In this document: in pieces, positions 61,466 through 64,000 of the stretch | Position numbering within the stretch: the first letter of the stretch is position 1 | Layout of the letters: the number at the start of each line of letters is the position of its first letter | NCBI GenBank assembly: GCA_038496675.1 | Contig: CM076651.1 | Coordinates: forward strand, 3,652,371 to 3,716,370 | DNA: 64,000 nt | Reading direction: 5' to 3' | Origin: Rachycentron canadum | Taxonomy: Eukaryota > Chordata > Actinopteri > Carangiformes > Rachycentridae | Position numbers and translations under genes: made by a program | The notes under the pieces: generated by a model | What the model saw: only the letters and a program-made list of their open reading frames with translations | The model's database searches: none | What the model was told of the DNA's origin: nothing

Positions 61466-63637
61466 TGTAGAGTAAGTAATAGTAACATGTAATAGAGACA
61501 GTCTGTGGATAGTCAGTCTAGCTGCTTCCGAAGCTAGTTAGCTATGCTAATGGCTAATCTCCTCCTTGGTCTACTTTAACTCTTGGAATCTACCAGATCT
61601 ACCAGAAAAGAAAGAGTGAATATTACAATATACAGTCACCTGCAGTCCTCAAACTTGACATCATTAATTCATTATAGTTACATACACCTGTCTGTTCAAA
61701 ATGCCTGGATAGGTCAACTCATCTCAGCTTAGCAAAAAGTCAGTCTAACAAAAAGAAATCCATCCACCTGCACTTTTAAAGCTCACTAATTAAGATGTTA
61801 TATCTTGTTTTTGTTTAATCCATACAAAAAGTGTTTACTGTATAATTTATCTGCCTGGCACAATGACTCTCTGGAGTCCTGCTGAGCCCATAACACTGCC
61901 AGGGAACCAAGAGGGACTTTATAGGTGCTGGTGGGCACATTTTACCTTCAGGCAGAGCCAGGCTAGCTGTTCCCCCGTTTCCAGTCTGTCTACTATTCTA
62001 AGCTTATCTAAATTAACCAGCTGCTAGTGATAGCTAGTCATTTAGCATTTAGCATTTAGCATGAGAGCAGTATCAATCTTCTCCTCTGTCTCTCAGCAAC
62101 AAAGGGACATCCCAGGATGTCAAAGTATTACATAATGTTGTTAAAGTTGTATTTATTTATTATTTTTCCTCAGGAGCAGAGCCGGATCATGCAGACAGGC
62201 TTTAAAATCTGTCCTAGTTTATCTGTGGGATGTTTACTCTCTGCCTTCCCCTGCTGGCCGAGACATCCTGACTCTGCTGTCCCTCTGTTTCACACTTGCC
62301 ATCATCACCGGTGGCCTGCTTCATCACTGGGTGTCCAAGACTCTGAGATACGACCATGACGCATCAGTTCAGACCACCTGCATCTACACCGTGGCTATGT
62401 TTCTGGCCTCCTTCCTGTGTCACCCTCTGCGCTGCGTGCTGACCATGATTCTGCCCACAGTCTGCACCAAACAAGGAAGCAAACTCCTGATCTCAGCCTC
62501 TGTCATGATTTTAGTGGTGAACGTCATCCCTAATATCACTGTGAATGTAGGGGCTGTAGCCCACATCCTGAAGTGCACTGCTGAGGGTTTCACAAAGAAT
62601 TTATTAAACTCATCTGAGCCCCTGAACAAGGTGAAGCGAGACCTTATTGAAGAAACCATCAAAGTGAAGAGGGAAGACTTGAACTTTGTGACAAATCTAA
62701 GGAAGTTAGATCATTTCACACATGTGAATGTGTCTGAAGTCAAGCACCAGTTTCATGAAATGATTGGGCAGATAGAGCTAAAATTCTCACATGCCAGGAC
62801 CCTGCTGAAAGAGCACAAACTGCTGGCAAATCGGATCCTTGCTGCTGTATTTGTTGCTTTACTAATTTTTGAATCTGCACGCTACTTGAAGTCTTATCTG
62901 ACATCAGTTCAATTTGACAATGGTTACATCTCCAGAGAGCTCCTGAAAAAAGTTTCATCTGCTGGTAGCAAAAGACCAGATAAAAACAAATTCAAGCCCA
63001 TAAACTGCAAAGTGACAACTGATGAATGTACCTCTTGCTTCCTGTCACTGGTTGTGGTGACATTATATTTCATTGCAATAACTGCAATTGTAGCTTTGGA
63101 TCACGTTGTACATCACATAGTTGCAGTGATTGTGCCCTGGTTACTGTATTTTTCACCGACATCTGCCGGAATAAGTATTAGTTATATGGTACGCAGCACA
63201 CAGGCTGTTTCACCTCTACAACTTTTTCACCTCTTTTAGGCTTTTCATGTATTTGATCTTGTTTTTTTTTTGTTTGTTTGTTTGTTTGTTTTTTTTAGGT
63301 TCAGATCTTCCCCCCTGCTTCCTGTATTATCCCAAAATTATGCGTCACACAGGAGCTGACCAACTTCCACAGGGATTATAAGTGGACCTTCAGCCCTGAG
63401 CCCTGTGATGTAACAACCTCAGCCCCCGACCTGAGAGTCGCACTCCTTTTGGGATGTCTCTGGCTGATGGGCTACTCTCTGGTGTTCCTCGAGGTCTACG
63501 CCAGGCGGCTGCGCAGGAGAATCTCTGCCTCCTTTTTCAGAAAGCAAGAGGAGAGGAGAGTGGCTTACTTGCAGAGGAAAATAAAAGAGAAACAGAATAA
63601 AAAAGAGCCAGTATATGTTGAGGTAGCCTGTGGGTGA
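60900..63637 (+). CDS. ocstamp: OC-STAMP-like multipass membrane protein
   Basis: Three exons are proposed: 60900-60937, 62174-63188 and 63299-63637. The phases (2, then 0) close to 463 aa. Exon 1 is only 13 codons (MKVVTDTVITPL plus a split Arg) and rests on its ATG, the donor CTAAG|gtgaga and matching phase. Exons 2 and 3 are secure. Hydrophobic spans include LTLLSLCFTLAIITGGLL, the VAMFLASFLCHPL region, LLISASVMILVVNVIPNI, ILAAVFVALLIFESARYL, CFLSLVVVTLYFIAITAIVAL's core and a last span before EVYARRLRRRISASFF. The cues ESARYL, YLTSVQFDNGYIS, YARRLRRRISASFF and QEERRV match human OCSTAMP. DC-STAMP-family proteins sit at the cell surface and promote fusion of osteoclast precursors and macrophage giant-cell formation. 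The position next to slc13a3 repeats the human order. The C-terminus is shorter than human; another exon past the window is possible. DC-STAMP itself is the main alternative. Confidence 0.85.
60950..61111. repeat. AT-rich tandem array, left of the gap
   Basis: TA runs are punctuated by TATTACATGAT words about 30 bp apart. The same unit continues right of the gap (61371-61463), so the gap sits inside one tandem array in ocstamp intron 1. Confidence 0.85.
61112..61356. other. Assembly gap (245 Ns)
   Basis: A run of N inside ocstamp intron 1. Its true length is unknown. Confidence 0.99.
61357..61370. other. Residual Nextera mosaic-end adapter
   Basis: TGTATAAGAGACAG directly abuts the right gap edge and equals the last 14 bases of the Tn5/Nextera mosaic end AGATGTGTATAAGAGACAG. 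This is library-preparation sequence, not genomic DNA. Confidence 0.9.
61371..61463. repeat. AT-rich tandem array, right of the gap
   Basis: It continues the TA plus TTACATGATTTA units seen left of the gap. Confidence 0.85.
61500..62105. repeat. Inverted dispersed repeat, copy 3, in ocstamp intron 1
   Basis: Left arm: AAAGCTCACTAATTAAGATG, TTATATCTTGTTT, then TTTAATCCATACAAAAA (about 61778-61830). Right arm, reverse-oriented: GCAGAGCCAGGCTAGCTGTT, CCCCCGTTTCCAG, then GAGAGCAGTATCAATCTTCT (about 61950-62085). The right arm matches the reverse complement of the 5.1-kb copy (GAAAAGATTGATACCACTCTC). It ends about 70 bp before ocstamp exon 2. Confidence 0.6.
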
Positions 63638-64000
63638 AGGTGTCAAAATGCAGTCTTATTCTGTAGGGTGTTTCTGTAGGCTGTTACCATAAGGTCATTA
63701 GCATGTGACTCACAGCCTTGTTTACAGTACAGTTATGTCTTCTTCAACCTATATGCTTTGCAAAACATAGACTAATCAAAGAGTTTCAATGTGAGTCATT
63801 GTTAACACGTTCTCCAGCCTGCTATTTGACAGCCTAGTTAGATGTCTAAATTTGATGTGGTTTAGCTTTTGGTTGTAGCTCAACATCTGCTCAGTTTGCA
63901 CCAACTTGCCAGGTGAGAATTGTTTTCTTTCCGCAGGAAAACCAACTGCACATCTTTTTCTGAGCCGTGGGTGTAGTAGTCACTTTTTCTGTTGATTTTC

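Overview
The window looks like vertebrate nuclear DNA, most likely from a percomorph teleost. Genes are split by GT-AG introns in AT-rich sequence. Dinucleotide microsatellites are frequent, and several dispersed repeats resemble ones I know from teleost genomes, including a hAT-type MITE beginning CAGGGC(T)GCAACTA. I see no bacterial operons, mobile cassettes or CRISPR arrays. All five genes I can support lie on the + strand.

Layout. 1-11.2 kb: no gene found, with two MITE copies and other repeats. 11.2-20.1 kb: a Scratch-family zinc-finger gene (scrt2-like) with a TATA box, two coding exons and an AU-rich 3' region. 20.1-34.7 kb: gene-free, with repeats, a (TA)n tract of about 415 bp and possible conserved non-coding blocks. 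34.7-36.3 kb: tcf15 (paraxis), a bHLH gene with two coding exons. 36.3-43.5 kb: no gene found. 43.6-47.6 kb: a small five-exon immunoglobulin-superfamily receptor resembling CD83, with a lysine inside its membrane segment. 50.5-57.9 kb: slc13a3, a sodium/dicarboxylate cotransporter, complete in 13 coding exons and 606 codons. 60.9-63.6 kb: ocstamp, three coding exons, with an assembly gap in intron 1 bordered by residual sequencing-adapter sequence.

How the genes relate. They do not form one pathway. scrt2 and tcf15 are developmental transcription factors (neuronal differentiation; paraxial mesoderm and somites) and sit near each other on human 20p13. slc13a3 and ocstamp are neighbours on human 20q13.12. 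Their joint presence here agrees with an old linkage group matching human chromosome 20. The small Ig receptor between the two pairs has no counterpart I know of at the human locus and is the most interesting gene here. The gene models come from hand-reading splice sites. Codon phase closes across every junction in all five, and the slc13a3 model is 606 aa against about 602 in human.
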